Positions 35,715 through 45,360 of a DNA stretch of 64,000 nt are shown in pieces. Each line of letters opens with the position of its first letter. The first letter of the stretch is position 1. Origin of the DNA: Palsa-295 sp963781105 (GTDB lineage Bacteria > Acidobacteriota > Terriglobia > Acidiferrales > UBA7541); NCBI GenBank assembly GCA_963781105.1, contig CAWAED010000009.1:124001-188000 (forward strand), given 5' to 3'. The notes beneath the pieces are model-generated. The model was not told the DNA's origin and did not search any database. It worked only from the letters and a program-made list of their open reading frames with translations. The position numbers and the translations under genes were made by a program.

Positions 35715-38560
35715 CGACGTTTATTACGCCCGTCATGCACGGCGTCGCCATGCAGCGCCTGACCCCATCGGTGCCCGTGCCGGTCGGCACGACGCCCGCG
35801 CTTCGGTTTGCGGGCGACCCGCTCATGTGGATCGGCCTCCCCCCGGGCACGGCGATCGCCGCGTTTGCCACGGGCGGCATCGTGCAGACAACGGCCGCGA
35901 CCGTGCCGGGACTGTCCACCTCGCCGTGCACGATCTTCCAGCTGTCACCGCTGCCACAGATGAACATGATGGCGTTCAACGACATCCAGGGTGGACTGCC
36001 GGTCCAGATGGTCATCCTGATGGGGACGGTGAGCACTCCGGCGACCGATGACATGCTCGTGGCCGGCGCCACCCTGGCGACCGCACCCGGTGTAGGCACA
36101 TCGACCGTGTTCCTGTCGTTCGCCTTTCAGGATCGCATGTGTCGGGATCCGCTCAGCTGGGCGGAGGCGATCGCCGCGAGCAACGCCTGCGACACCGCGT
36201 GGGGCCAGTTCGTCCTCGATCTGGCCGCATTGCCCAACGCGCGCAACCTGCGCGTGCTGGATCACCGCGGCGTTCCGATGACGACTGGCACTCTCTCCGT
36301 CGCCATCGACGCCGGCGCGCCGCAGACCGTGACCCTCACGACCGACGGAGACACGGGGATCGCCGTCCCCGCCGCGTCGCAGGCGACGGTCGTCGCCTCC
36401 GGGATGACGAACCCTATCGTGGCGGCGCTGGACGTGCCGTCGACGGCGGCATTCGACGCCTTCGCCAATGCCGGACTCCAGCTCCCACCCGGCAAGCGGA
36501 TCGTCCAGCTGCTCGATGCGGATCTCTGGCTGAAGGCGCCCGACACCGGTGTGCAGGTGGCGCGGTGGCACGCGAACAGCAACATCGAAACGATCCAGGA
36601 AGGGAACCCATACTTCGCGCGGCTCGTCACCGACATCCGGAGCGCCAAGCCGTCGGGCGGCAACCCCGCTGGCGCCGTGGGCCTCGCCGGCTGGGCATTC
36701 GTGAAGGGCAGCTTGCGGGACAGCTCCGTCGACTGGCCACTGGTCCCCGGCGATGGCACGACGACGATCCTCAACCTGATCACCGAGCTGCATAGCGCCG
36801 GCGTCGATGTGCACCTGCTCGTCAACCGATTCCTGCAATGGAACGTCCCGACGATCGATGATGCGGGCTTCATCGTCCCGATCCTCTTCGTCGTCTACGC
36901 CGCGCTGTCGCCGCTCCAGCTGCTGCTCAAGCTCCAGACGGATCCGGCCGGATACGTCGTCGGATTTCTTATGGTCGAGGCGCTGACCGCCGTGCTGGCC
37001 TCCGGCGCGACGGAGTATCTGGCCGAGACGGAGCTCGAGTTTTCAAAGCCGCTCATGGACGCGCTGCAAGCGCTAGACCCGACGATCGCGACCTGGACAC
37101 CGTACCCCTGCGCCTTCTCGGACAATCCACTGGTGACGGTGCCCCCGACGATCCTGGGCGTCACGCTCGACGACGTCAATCACATCGGGGTGTACCACCA
37201 GAAATACGTCATCGTCAAGCCGGCGAGCGGTGACGTCTTTGGGTACCTGGGCGGGATTGACATCAACTCCGACCGGCCCGACACGACGATCCACCGCGCC
37301 GAGCACCCGTTTCATGATGTGCAGGTCCGCCTGACCGGTCCGGCGGTCATTGAACTCATTCGCTCGTACGTCGAACGGGCGACCCTCCACAGCGCGCCGA
37401 TTCCGATTCCACTCCCCGCGGCCGGCAGCATCGGCAACGCCGGATCGCACGTCGTGCAGATCGCCCGCACGTACTTCGCGCCCAAGTCCGGGAGTCCCAC
37501 TCCGGCATTGACGTTTGCGCCGGCGGGTGAGACGACGAGCACGCGAACGATCATCGCAGCCATCCAGCAGGCCAAGGACTTCATCTATATAGAAGACCAG
37601 TATTTCACCCCGTCGAACGCCTACGTGAATGCGCTCCTTGCCGCGGCGGACAACGGTGTGCAGGGCCTCATGATCACGATGCCGGTCTCGACGGATCAGC
37701 CCTACGGCAGCATCCGGCGCGCCGATGTGCTGAATGCGCTCAGCGCCAAGTGGGGCGGGCGACTATCCACGGGCATGCCGGTGCGCCGGTACCTCCACGA
37801 GATCCCGGGTCTGGTCACGAATCTGGGGCGCCTCTCTCTGGCTACTGACCTCGCGGCCGGGGCGACCACGGCGGTGTTGCAACCGGTCGGCCGTCTGCCG
37901 GCGCCGCCGTTCTGGGCGTTCATTGGCAATGAGCTCGTGCTCGTGTACGCGATTTCTGGCCCGCCCTCGACGACGTCACAGATGGTCGAGATCATCCGGC
38001 CGGGCGGCGCGCCCAGTTGGGGGGCCAAGCCGATCATGCACCCCGCCACGACGCCGGTCCTCGCGGTGCAGATCCCGGGGATCTATGTCCACGCCAAGGT
38101 CATGATCATCGACGACGTGTTCCTGTTCGTCGGGTCATCGAACGTCAATCGCCGCGGGCACTACCACGACGGCGAGATGAACTCGTTCACGATTCCCCAA
38201 CGACTGCGGAGCGACCCCACCAACCCGGCCCGGATCCTTCGGTCGCACCTCATGGCCGAACATCTCGGCGTGTCGCCGGAGATGGGACAGTCGTTGTTCG
38301 CCGATCCCATTTCGGCGCTGCCGTATCTCAACACGACGACGTGGTACGAAGGCGCGCACCGTCAGCCCCTGAGCTTCTTCGGGTCGGCGCCTCCGGACGT
38401 GCCGATCGGCCCCTCGTCGTCGATCCCTGGGTTCCTGCTGCAGATCCTGATCGGGATCGCGAGAGAGACCGCCGGCAAGGCCGACGTCTGGCCGCTCATG
38501 GCCGATCCGACGACCATCCTCGACCCCACGGCGACGGTGTCGGGACCGGAGTATCCGTGA
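35711..38560 (+). CDS. phospholipase D superfamily protein (cassette gene 2)
   Basis: From the ATG at 35711 the product is 949 residues, much longer than simple PLDs. The first 260 residues are beta-rich and unassigned. The PLD part has two halves. Half one has NPYFARLVTDIRSAK, then YHQKYVIVK (His496, Lys498; the usual Asp after four residues is Lys), GYLGGIDINSDRPDT and HPFHDVQVRLTGPAV. Half two has AAIQQAKDFIYIEDQYFTPS and IYVHAKVMIIDD (His794, Lys796, Asp801) with VGSSNVNRRG. A hydrophobic stretch near residues 395-440 separates the first segments. Two HxK motifs imply a phosphodiesterase cleaving phospholipid or another phosphodiester. No signal peptide is seen. It is translationally coupled to both neighbours. 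Confidence 0.85.
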   Translation: MTTFITPVMHGVAMQRLTPSVPVPVGTTPALRFAGDPLMWIGLPPGTAIAAFATGGIVQTTAATVPGLSTSPCTIFQLSPLPQMNMMAFNDIQGGLPVQMVILMGTVSTPATDDMLVAGATLATAPGVGTSTVFLSFAFQDRMCRDPLSWAEAIAASNACDTAWGQFVLDLAALPNARNLRVLDHRGVPMTTGTLSVAIDAGAPQTVTLTTDGDTGIAVPAASQATVVASGMTNPIVAALDVPSTAAFDAFANAGLQLPPGKRIVQLLDADLWLKAPDTGVQVARWHANSNIETIQEGNPYFARLVTDIRSAKPSGGNPAGAVGLAGWAFVKGSLRDSSVDWPLVPGDGTTTILNLITELHSAGVDVHLLVNRFLQWNVPTIDDAGFIVPILFVVYAALSPLQLLLKLQTDPAGYVVGFLMVEALTAVLASGATEYLAETELEFSKPLMDALQALDPTIATWTPYPCAFSDNPLVTVPPTILGVTLDDVNHIGVYHQKYVIVKPASGDVFGYLGGIDINSDRPDTTIHRAEHPFHDVQVRLTGPAVIELIRSYVERATLHSAPIPIPLPAAGSIGNAGSHVVQIARTYFAPKSGSPTPALTFAPAGETTSTRTIIAAIQQAKDFIYIEDQYFTPSNAYVNALLAAADNGVQGLMITMPVSTDQPYGSIRRADVLNALSAKWGGRLSTGMPVRRYLHEIPGLVTNLGRLSLATDLAAGATTAVLQPVGRLPAPPFWAFIGNELVLVYAISGPPSTTSQMVEIIRPGGAPSWGAKPIMHPATTPVLAVQIPGIYVHAKVMIIDDVFLFVGSSNVNRRGHYHDGEMNSFTIPQRLRSDPTNPARILRSHLMAEHLGVSPEMGQSLFADPISALPYLNTTTWYEGAHRQPLSFFGSAPPDVPIGPSSSIPGFLLQILIGIARETAGKADVWPLMADPTTILDPTATVSGPEYP

Positions 38561-41500
38561 AGATCAGCTTCTTCGATCTCCTGGGCATCGATCCCGCCGC
38601 CGCCGATCGTGCGGGTGCCGCCGCGGCGCTCTGGCCGAGCACGATGGTCTCGATGACGCAGGGCCTGCACTCGAACAACGATTCGTTACCGATCGTCAAC
38701 AATCTCCAGCAGGGGTTGACGTTCACGAACGTGCGTCCGGGCGTGGATCCCGCCGCGAACTTTGACACCACCCCGGGGCAGATCGCCTTTGCCGCCGACA
38801 TGTCCGTGACCGGCGCCCCCGCGACGTCACAGCCGTTCTATCTGGGCGCCATGCCCGATGTCGGGATCCAGCTACAGGTCACCGATGCCGCCCATCCCGC
38901 CAAGGTCTTCTTCGCCTGCGATGGCCGCGGATGGGAACTGATCATCGACAAGCTCCCGGTCGCCGTGTTTCTCAAAGAGGGGACGGCGACCGCGCTGGCC
39001 AGTCCGCCCGTGCAGGTGGGGGATTTCGACCCGACCGATATCGACAGTTTCGCCTACACGTTGAACGACGACACGCAGCCCGCCGAACTCGACATGCTCG
39101 TGCGAATCCAGGTGACGACCGCAGGCGAGGTCATCATCGAGCCGACGGTGCCGATTTCGCTGGGCCCCTGCCGCTGGCTCGGGATTCCGGCCAAGGCGGT
39201 CTACGACATCCTGCTCATCCCCTCGCCCAATCGCCGCGACTACTACGAATGGGCGCACAACGACCTGGATTCGTTCTTCTCCAATCCGCCCGTCAAAGGC
39301 GCGCTCGGGTTTCGCAGCATCGACATCGATCTCTCGCAGTCGCCGTTCACCGACCTCCGCAATCGGTTGCAGACGGGAGCGGTGAACGTCAGCACGCTCG
39401 AGCTCGTGATGGAAGATGTCGTCATCCCGCTCTTCGGCGTGCTCGGGCCGATCCCGTCGCACGGCACGTTCGGCTTTCGGCGGAAGATTACCGACCGGGG
39501 TGACATCCAGCAGGCGTATTCGTTCACCAATGCGCCGCTGCAGATCCCACTGTACTCCTCGAGCGGCCAGGGCGGTAATGGCGGCACGGCCCTCACGCTG
39601 GAAGTCGACGATTTCTTCTTTCAGACCGGCGACGTCAACGCCGTCGACCCGAACGACCAGCCGCAGGTCCTGTTCGACACCGCGCTGATCTACCAGACCA
39701 CCAGCGGCCAAAAGATTGGCGCGACGGTCGGCGTCGACGCCGATTGGTTGCTCAACGCGGGCATCGTGCTCGATCCGACCACGACCCCGGCGCAGATGAC
39801 GATCGCCGGGACCACAGTCGGGGTGGTCGGGATCAAGTTTGGCGTCTCGATCACCCGACTCGGCCAGAAGCTCGATTTTAAGGACTGCTTCGAGCTGCTG
39901 GGCGATTTGTTCGTGTCCGGTCAACCGCCGGCCGCCGCCGGCGCGTTCCAGATCGCGTCGCTCACGGGGAAGCAACTACAGATCGTGGTCCGCGATGTCG
40001 GCTGGAAGCTCGGCAACGTGTCGCTCGAAGGGCTGCAGATGCCCAACGGCATGCAGATCATCTTCGCCAAGATCGTCCACGTCATCATCGAAGAACTCGG
40101 GTGGGTCGAAGAGCCCAACGGGACGCCGTACTTCTCCTTCAGTGGCGGCGTGGCGATCGGCGCCGGCGGTGGACAGCGCACGACGCCTTCGGGCAACAGC
40201 TCGGACTCGTCGAGCAGTGGGTTTGGCATCCGAGTTAGGCGGCTGCGCTTCCGGTTGAACAGCGACGCGTCGCAGCCGCTGGTCAAGCTCGATGGCATTT
40301 TCCTGAACCTGAGCTACGGACCGGTGACGGTCGCCGGGTTTGGCTACATCAGCGACTACACCGATAGCGGCTGGGCGGTCGACGAGTGGGGCTTTGGTGT
40401 CAGCGTGTCGCTGGCGCTCGGGTTTGGGACGTTCCAGCTGGCGGCGGAGTTCGTAAAAGGCAGCCGAAAGAACATCGCCACGCCATCGCAGCAGTTCGGG
40501 TATTTTCTCGCCGCTCTGTCAGTCGGATACATCCCCGCCGGACCGTTCGGCCTCTACGACGTCCGCGCCCTCGTCGCCGACAACATGGCGCCGAACCTCG
40601 ATTCGACGTTCCCCGACGGCGAGGGGATGGCGTTGCTCAAGTGGCATCAGCAACATGACCAGGCGCTCAACTTCCCGGCGAATCGCACGCTCGCCGATTG
40701 GAACCCCGAGGACGGCGCCTTCTCGGTCGGGGTCGGGGTCGGATTCTCGTTCAATGGCGCTGGCGGCGCCATGCACATCGACGTCTTCATTTTCGTCTCG
40801 AAGAGCGTGGCCGACACGGGCATCCTCATCGTCGGGGACCTGTACCTCCTGAAGAACCCGAAGCCGATCGCGTTCGTCGCCATCGAGTACGACATCAGCA
40901 CGGGCAAGTTCGGCGTGATGATCGGCGTCAGCCTGAAGCTGAGCGACTTCGCGTCGGGCAGCGTCCCGTCGTGGCTGGCCAACATCGCCACATTGACCGG
41001 CTCCCTCTACGTCGGCAACCAGCCGTGGACGTTCGCCATCGGACAGCTGGCCGACCAGAGCACGTGGCTCACGCTCAAGATCGACTTCGACATCTGGGTG
41101 ATGGTCGAAAAGGGGTTGATCGCGCTCTGCGTCCAGATCGTCGATGGCGGCCCGAAAGGCTTCGCTCTCGTCATTCAGATCACGGCGAGCGCGACGTGGG
41201 GGATCGGGGCGTTCATTCTGTTCGGCTCATTCGGCCTGATCATCGGCACGTGGAAGACGGGCTCCGATTCGAGCGGCGTGGAGTTCTGGATCCAGATCGG
41301 GTTCAAGATCAACCTATTCTTCATCTTCAGTTTTGGCGCCGAGATCGGGATGAAGATCACCTACCTCGGGAAGACGCCGTGGTACATCACGCTGCATGGC
41401 GAAGTCAAGATCGACACGCCGTGGTTTCTGCCCGACGTCACGTTCGCCTTCGACAAGACCTGGCAGAGCCCGCAGCCGTTCGACACCTCCACGCTCACCC

Positions 41501-44500
41501 AATGCCTCTCCCAGTCGTCGGGGCTCGATCCGACGCAGAGCCAGGCCCAACCCCTCCTGGTGCCGGGGCTGAGCGACGGGAAGCAGGATCCGACGAACGT
41601 CTACACGTTCAACACGCTGAATGGGCTGAGCGGCGTGCGGATCGCCGACACGCTGTCGCAGGATGTGCCGTTGGTGTCGGTCGACGCGACGATCACAATC
41701 GACTTTACCCAACCGGTGTCGAACGACAGCGGCATCGCCACGTCGACCTATGGCGGGACGACCGATACCGGCGTCCAGCAGGTGCAGGACATCACCGCGC
41801 GATACGGCCTGCAGTCGATCGCCGTGCGCCGCACGCCCCGTTTCGGGCCGACGGCCGGGCAGTGGAGTGACTTCCTCACCGACGCCCAAACGCAACTGTC
41901 GATCGGCGGCGTCGCGCCGGAGTATCTCACGTTCGTGTGGGACACCGATTCCCGCGCTGATGGCAAGCTGGCGCCGAAGCGGTTGCTGATGAACAGCGCG
42001 TCGCCATACTCGTTCACCACGAGCAACCCGCAAGACGATGAGGAGGGCCTGAAAAACGACCCGGGCTTCCCATGCTGCAACGAACGCCGCGGCAAGCTCC
42101 CGCGTCCCTACGAGATCGATTACGCCGCGTTCGCCCCCGGCACGCGCGCGCCGGCGCGCCAGCAGTTCATCGGCCCTCGGCCGAACGGGTATTGGTGGAC
42201 GTGGGACGTTGCCCCGACGCCCACGGTGAGCCCGGGCTGGCCGGTCACGGGCACCAACGTGGCGCGCGTCATCCCACGGACCTCGATGACGCTGGGGCAC
42301 GTCGACTGCAGCGCGCCGGTGGTCACGGCCAGCGCGTCACTGCAATGGATGGCGATGCCGGGGACGCTGTACCTCGAGGGGTACTTGGGTCTGACCCTAG
42401 TCGCGCAGCAAGCGATAGACCTCCGCACGGCGGGGAGCACGACCGCGACACTCACGCTGTCGGATGCCGCGGCCATCGCCGGCATGACGCGGATCACCTT
42501 GCGCGTGGAGATCGACCCGGAGGCGGTCTTCGTCGGTGTGAGTGCCAGCGCGTATGCGAGCTCGGGCTACAACGCGTACGCCGGCATCGAGCTGCAGGAC
42601 GCCAGCTATATGACCGTGGCCGACGTGCTGGCGTACATCGCCAGTCTCCAGGGATGTCACAATGGGTCCAACGTCGGGCCGCCAGGATCGGATGCGTCGG
42701 GCAAGTTGGCATTTCTGCCGAATCACGACTACGAGGTCGTGGTGACGACGGCCGTGACGCTCGGCACAGCGTCGCAGGGGACGCGACAGCTGACCCTTGG
42801 CGAAGCGTTGTACTTCCGCACGAAAGGGCTGCCAGGCCTCAACGCTTGCCCCAACGTCGGCGATGACATTCGTCTGCACGTCGACACGACCTACCCGATC
42901 CAACGCGCGATTCCGCTCTATCGGCAGGAGCCATGCGTGCTGGCCTTCGAGAACTCCCTGAGTTCGATCCTGCCGATCGATCGGACGCCGGGGCCGACGG
43001 ACCCGCCCGAGAAGGCGCAGATGTTCCCGCTGGAGTTGAACGTCGACCGGGTCGTGTCGCTCAGTGGGTTGCAGCGCCTGACCGTTCCGAGCACCGACTG
43101 GATCGCGGCGCACCGTCCACACCCCCGGCCGCCCCTGACGTTCGTCGCGGTGCCCGGGTTCGCCGAGGCCAAGACCCGCTACGCGCCCTCGAACGATCTG
43201 CTCGTGCAGCGCTACGAGGCGGCGCAGGTTGCATCCGGATCGTCGTGCGGCACTCCGGACACCGACCATGCCAGCCAGGTGCTCCTGCACGAACCGATCG
43301 ACGCGACCGGCGCCGCGGGCCCGTGGGAACCGGGGACGGGATATCGCGCGACCGTGCGACAAGCGGACGGCGCGTTCACCGAGCGCACGGGGTTCGACAT
43401 CTACGACGCCGAGGCCTTCACCGCCCAGGCCGACGGGACGGCCGCGGCCACGGTATGGTCGGTGGACGGCAGTGGCAATCTCATCGCGCCCTCGGACAGC
43501 GGGGGCCGGCACTACGCGACCTGTGGGGATAGCGACTGGGACCATCTGCAGGCGCACTCCAAGATCGACCTGCGGAACGCGCAGGCCGCCGGCATCGCGG
43601 TTGGCGTCGGGAGTGGCACCCCGGTCTCCCAAGCGATCATTTGCACGATCGAGATCGACGGGGGCGGCCATGCGCTCGTCGTGCGGTCGCGTGTCGGATC
43701 GACCGAGACCGAGCTCGGACGTGCGACCGTCCCGTTGGCGGGGCCGGCGCTGCTGACGGTCACGGCTTACGACGATGTCGTGCGCGCGGCCGTGGGCGAT
43801 GTCTCCGTCGACGCGACGCGCAACGCGGTCCGGGAGGGGCGTGTGGCCCTCGTCGCCGATGGTGTGGCGGCGTTCGCCGGCATCGCGGTTGGGGCGCTCG
43901 ACATCTTCAGCTTCGAGTTCATCACCAGCAAGTTCAACTCGTTTGCCGAGCACCTTGGCACGTACGACGGCACGACGGCGGTGCTACACGCCGGCGCCTT
44001 TGGCGGGACGCCTGCGTCGATCGCATCGGTGTACACGGCGAACGCGAGCGCGATCGCCCCGGCGATGCAGGCGTCGGCCGACCCGCAGGCGCGCCAGAAG
44101 CTCTTCGACGCGTTCCTGACGCAACTCACCCTCGGCCTGCGAAAGAATCGGCTCGGCGTCACCCTCTCGCGGCTGACCGACGTCAACGGCACGTTCGGAT
44201 TCCTGATGGAGTCACCGGAGCCGATCTCGATCACGCGCGACGTGACGCTGAGCGTGACGGTGGCCACGCGCGTGTGGGTGAGCGCGCCGGTCTGGGTCCA
44301 GCCGGTGGCACATGTGCCCTTTTCCATGACGCGCGTCGCGGCGATGGCGCTCGCGAGCGCGTCCCCAGTTGAATCCGCGCCGAGTCAGGATGATCTGAGC
44401 GCGCTGACGGCGTTGCAGTTCGGCGCGGACCGCGTGACGGCGTCCGGTGCGGCGACACTATCGACCGACGACCAGGTACTGCGCGTCGTGGACGGCGGCG

Positions 44501-44886
44501 CGAGCGGAACGCCCATCCAGATCTTTGATGCGCCCGAGAGCGGCGGCCAGCTGGTCGAGACACTCACCCTGGCACAGGCGACGAAGCGGTTTGGCGCGAG
44601 CACGGTCGCGACATTGACCTCCGGCTCCACGGCGATCATTCACGGGGGTGTCATCGGACCCATCCTGCGCGGACACTGGGAGACGATCCAAGTGCCGGTC
44701 CCGATGACGATTCTCAGCAATGGCGCGGAAACCTCGCTCCTGATCCTGCCCACCGGCGCCGTGCCACTGGGGCCGGGTGTGTACACAATGTCGGTGGTGC
44801 TGGACAGAGACCGCTGGCCGGCATCGACGGAGGCGGACCCGGAGCAACACTACCACGATGCGCAGACGCTGATCATGTCGTGGTAG
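38557..44886 (+). CDS. very large beta-rich protein of unknown function (cassette gene 3)
   Basis: A 2109-residue product from a GTG at 38557 (GGAG at 38548-38551; GTGA overlap with the previous stop). No signal peptide is seen. Residues 1-500 are mixed. Residues 590-970 are full of alternating hydrophobic, Gly-rich strands such as WGFGVSVSLALGFGTFQLAA and WGIGAFILFGSFGLIIGTWK, which could be a beta-barrel, a lipid-contacting sheet or a DUF6603-like domain (a resemblance from memory, weak). Residues 1620-1780 resemble a LamG-like or concanavalin-type sandwich (YATCGDSDWDHLQAHSKIDL; REGRVALVADGVAAFAGIAV). A Cys pair lies in PGFPCCNERRGKLPRPYEID. Codon use matches cassette genes 1 and 2. Confidence 0.75.
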   Translation: MKISFFDLLGIDPAAADRAGAAAALWPSTMVSMTQGLHSNNDSLPIVNNLQQGLTFTNVRPGVDPAANFDTTPGQIAFAADMSVTGAPATSQPFYLGAMPDVGIQLQVTDAAHPAKVFFACDGRGWELIIDKLPVAVFLKEGTATALASPPVQVGDFDPTDIDSFAYTLNDDTQPAELDMLVRIQVTTAGEVIIEPTVPISLGPCRWLGIPAKAVYDILLIPSPNRRDYYEWAHNDLDSFFSNPPVKGALGFRSIDIDLSQSPFTDLRNRLQTGAVNVSTLELVMEDVVIPLFGVLGPIPSHGTFGFRRKITDRGDIQQAYSFTNAPLQIPLYSSSGQGGNGGTALTLEVDDFFFQTGDVNAVDPNDQPQVLFDTALIYQTTSGQKIGATVGVDADWLLNAGIVLDPTTTPAQMTIAGTTVGVVGIKFGVSITRLGQKLDFKDCFELLGDLFVSGQPPAAAGAFQIASLTGKQLQIVVRDVGWKLGNVSLEGLQMPNGMQIIFAKIVHVIIEELGWVEEPNGTPYFSFSGGVAIGAGGGQRTTPSGNSSDSSSSGFGIRVRRLRFRLNSDASQPLVKLDGIFLNLSYGPVTVAGFGYISDYTDSGWAVDEWGFGVSVSLALGFGTFQLAAEFVKGSRKNIATPSQQFGYFLAALSVGYIPAGPFGLYDVRALVADNMAPNLDSTFPDGEGMALLKWHQQHDQALNFPANRTLADWNPEDGAFSVGVGVGFSFNGAGGAMHIDVFIFVSKSVADTGILIVGDLYLLKNPKPIAFVAIEYDISTGKFGVMIGVSLKLSDFASGSVPSWLANIATLTGSLYVGNQPWTFAIGQLADQSTWLTLKIDFDIWVMVEKGLIALCVQIVDGGPKGFALVIQITASATWGIGAFILFGSFGLIIGTWKTGSDSSGVEFWIQIGFKINLFFIFSFGAEIGMKITYLGKTPWYITLHGEVKIDTPWFLPDVTFAFDKTWQSPQPFDTSTLTQCLSQSSGLDPTQSQAQPLLVPGLSDGKQDPTNVYTFNTLNGLSGVRIADTLSQDVPLVSVDATITIDFTQPVSNDSGIATSTYGGTTDTGVQQVQDITARYGLQSIAVRRTPRFGPTAGQWSDFLTDAQTQLSIGGVAPEYLTFVWDTDSRADGKLAPKRLLMNSASPYSFTTSNPQDDEEGLKNDPGFPCCNERRGKLPRPYEIDYAAFAPGTRAPARQQFIGPRPNGYWWTWDVAPTPTVSPGWPVTGTNVARVIPRTSMTLGHVDCSAPVVTASASLQWMAMPGTLYLEGYLGLTLVAQQAIDLRTAGSTTATLTLSDAAAIAGMTRITLRVEIDPEAVFVGVSASAYASSGYNAYAGIELQDASYMTVADVLAYIASLQGCHNGSNVGPPGSDASGKLAFLPNHDYEVVVTTAVTLGTASQGTRQLTLGEALYFRTKGLPGLNACPNVGDDIRLHVDTTYPIQRAIPLYRQEPCVLAFENSLSSILPIDRTPGPTDPPEKAQMFPLELNVDRVVSLSGLQRLTVPSTDWIAAHRPHPRPPLTFVAVPGFAEAKTRYAPSNDLLVQRYEAAQVASGSSCGTPDTDHASQVLLHEPIDATGAAGPWEPGTGYRATVRQADGAFTERTGFDIYDAEAFTAQADGTAAATVWSVDGSGNLIAPSDSGGRHYATCGDSDWDHLQAHSKIDLRNAQAAGIAVGVGSGTPVSQAIICTIEIDGGGHALVVRSRVGSTETELGRATVPLAGPALLTVTAYDDVVRAAVGDVSVDATRNAVREGRVALVADGVAAFAGIAVGALDIFSFEFITSKFNSFAEHLGTYDGTTAVLHAGAFGGTPASIASVYTANASAIAPAMQASADPQARQKLFDAFLTQLTLGLRKNRLGVTLSRLTDVNGTFGFLMESPEPISITRDVTLSVTVATRVWVSAPVWVQPVAHVPFSMTRVAAMALASASPVESAPSQDDLSALTALQFGADRVTASGAATLSTDDQVLRVVDGGASGTPIQIFDAPESGGQLVETLTLAQATKRFGASTVATLTSGSTAIIHGGVIGPILRGHWETIQVPVPMTILSNGAETSLLILPTGAVPLGPGVYTMSVVLDRDRWPASTEADPEQHYHDAQTLIMSW

Positions 44887-44905
44887 GCGACTGGGGCGGA
44901 TGGAT

Positions 44906-45360
44906 TCACCCACAACTCGTCATCACTTCCGGAAGGGAATGCGGCTGATAGAGCTCTTCGAGCTGGCCGATTTCGTCCGTCGAGAGCGTGACTGAAAGAG
45001 CCGCGACCGCGCCGTCGAAATGTTCCATTTTGTGGCACCCACGATTGGCGCGGTGATCACGGGGTTGCTGAGCATCCACGCGAGGGCGATCTGCGAGCTC
45101 CGCAATCCACGTTTGTGAGCCACGTCGTTCACACGTTGTACGACGGGCTTGTCAATCGCCGCCGTTCGTGTCAACAACGACCTCGCATAGGTGTCGCTCT
45201 CCGCGCGAGCCGTTGGTGGTTCGTCAGACCAGGGGCGCGTCAGCCGTCCACGCGCGAGCGGCGACCATGGAATGGCCTCGATTCCCTCCGATAAACACAG
45301 CGACAACGTCTCGCGTTCTTCCTCGCGGTTGAGCAGGTTGTAGTAGTTCTGCATACACGC
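44906..45360 (-). pseudogene. aldo/keto reductase remnant, N-terminally truncated and frameshifted
   Basis: The minus-strand frame gives QNYYNLLNREEERETLSLCL, then IEAIPWSPLARGRLTRPWSD and RSSQIALAWMLSNPVITAPI VGATK, the C-terminal half of an aldo/keto reductase including the cofactor loop. About 190 N-terminal residues with the catalytic Tyr, Lys and Asp are missing. At AAAATGG near 45028 the frame slips: the other frame continues MEHFDGAVAALSVTLSTDEI GQLEELYQPHSLPEVM to a TGA at 44906-44908. It ends 20 bp from the cassette stop and marks its right side. Confidence 0.8.

Noticed and set aside
38872..39975. Minus-strand frame of 367 codons opposite cassette gene 3
   Set aside because: Shadow of the plus-strand gene; no domain and Arg/Asp-rich composition.
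42397..43953. Minus-strand frame of 518 codons inside cassette gene 3
   Set aside because: It is Arg-rich, has no domains, and mirrors the high-GC codon bias of the plus-strand gene; it is a shadow.
31986..44886. Phage tail or contractile injection machinery
   Set aside because: No sheath, tube, baseplate, spike or AAA+ genes are present in the window, so the giant genes cannot be called tail genes.
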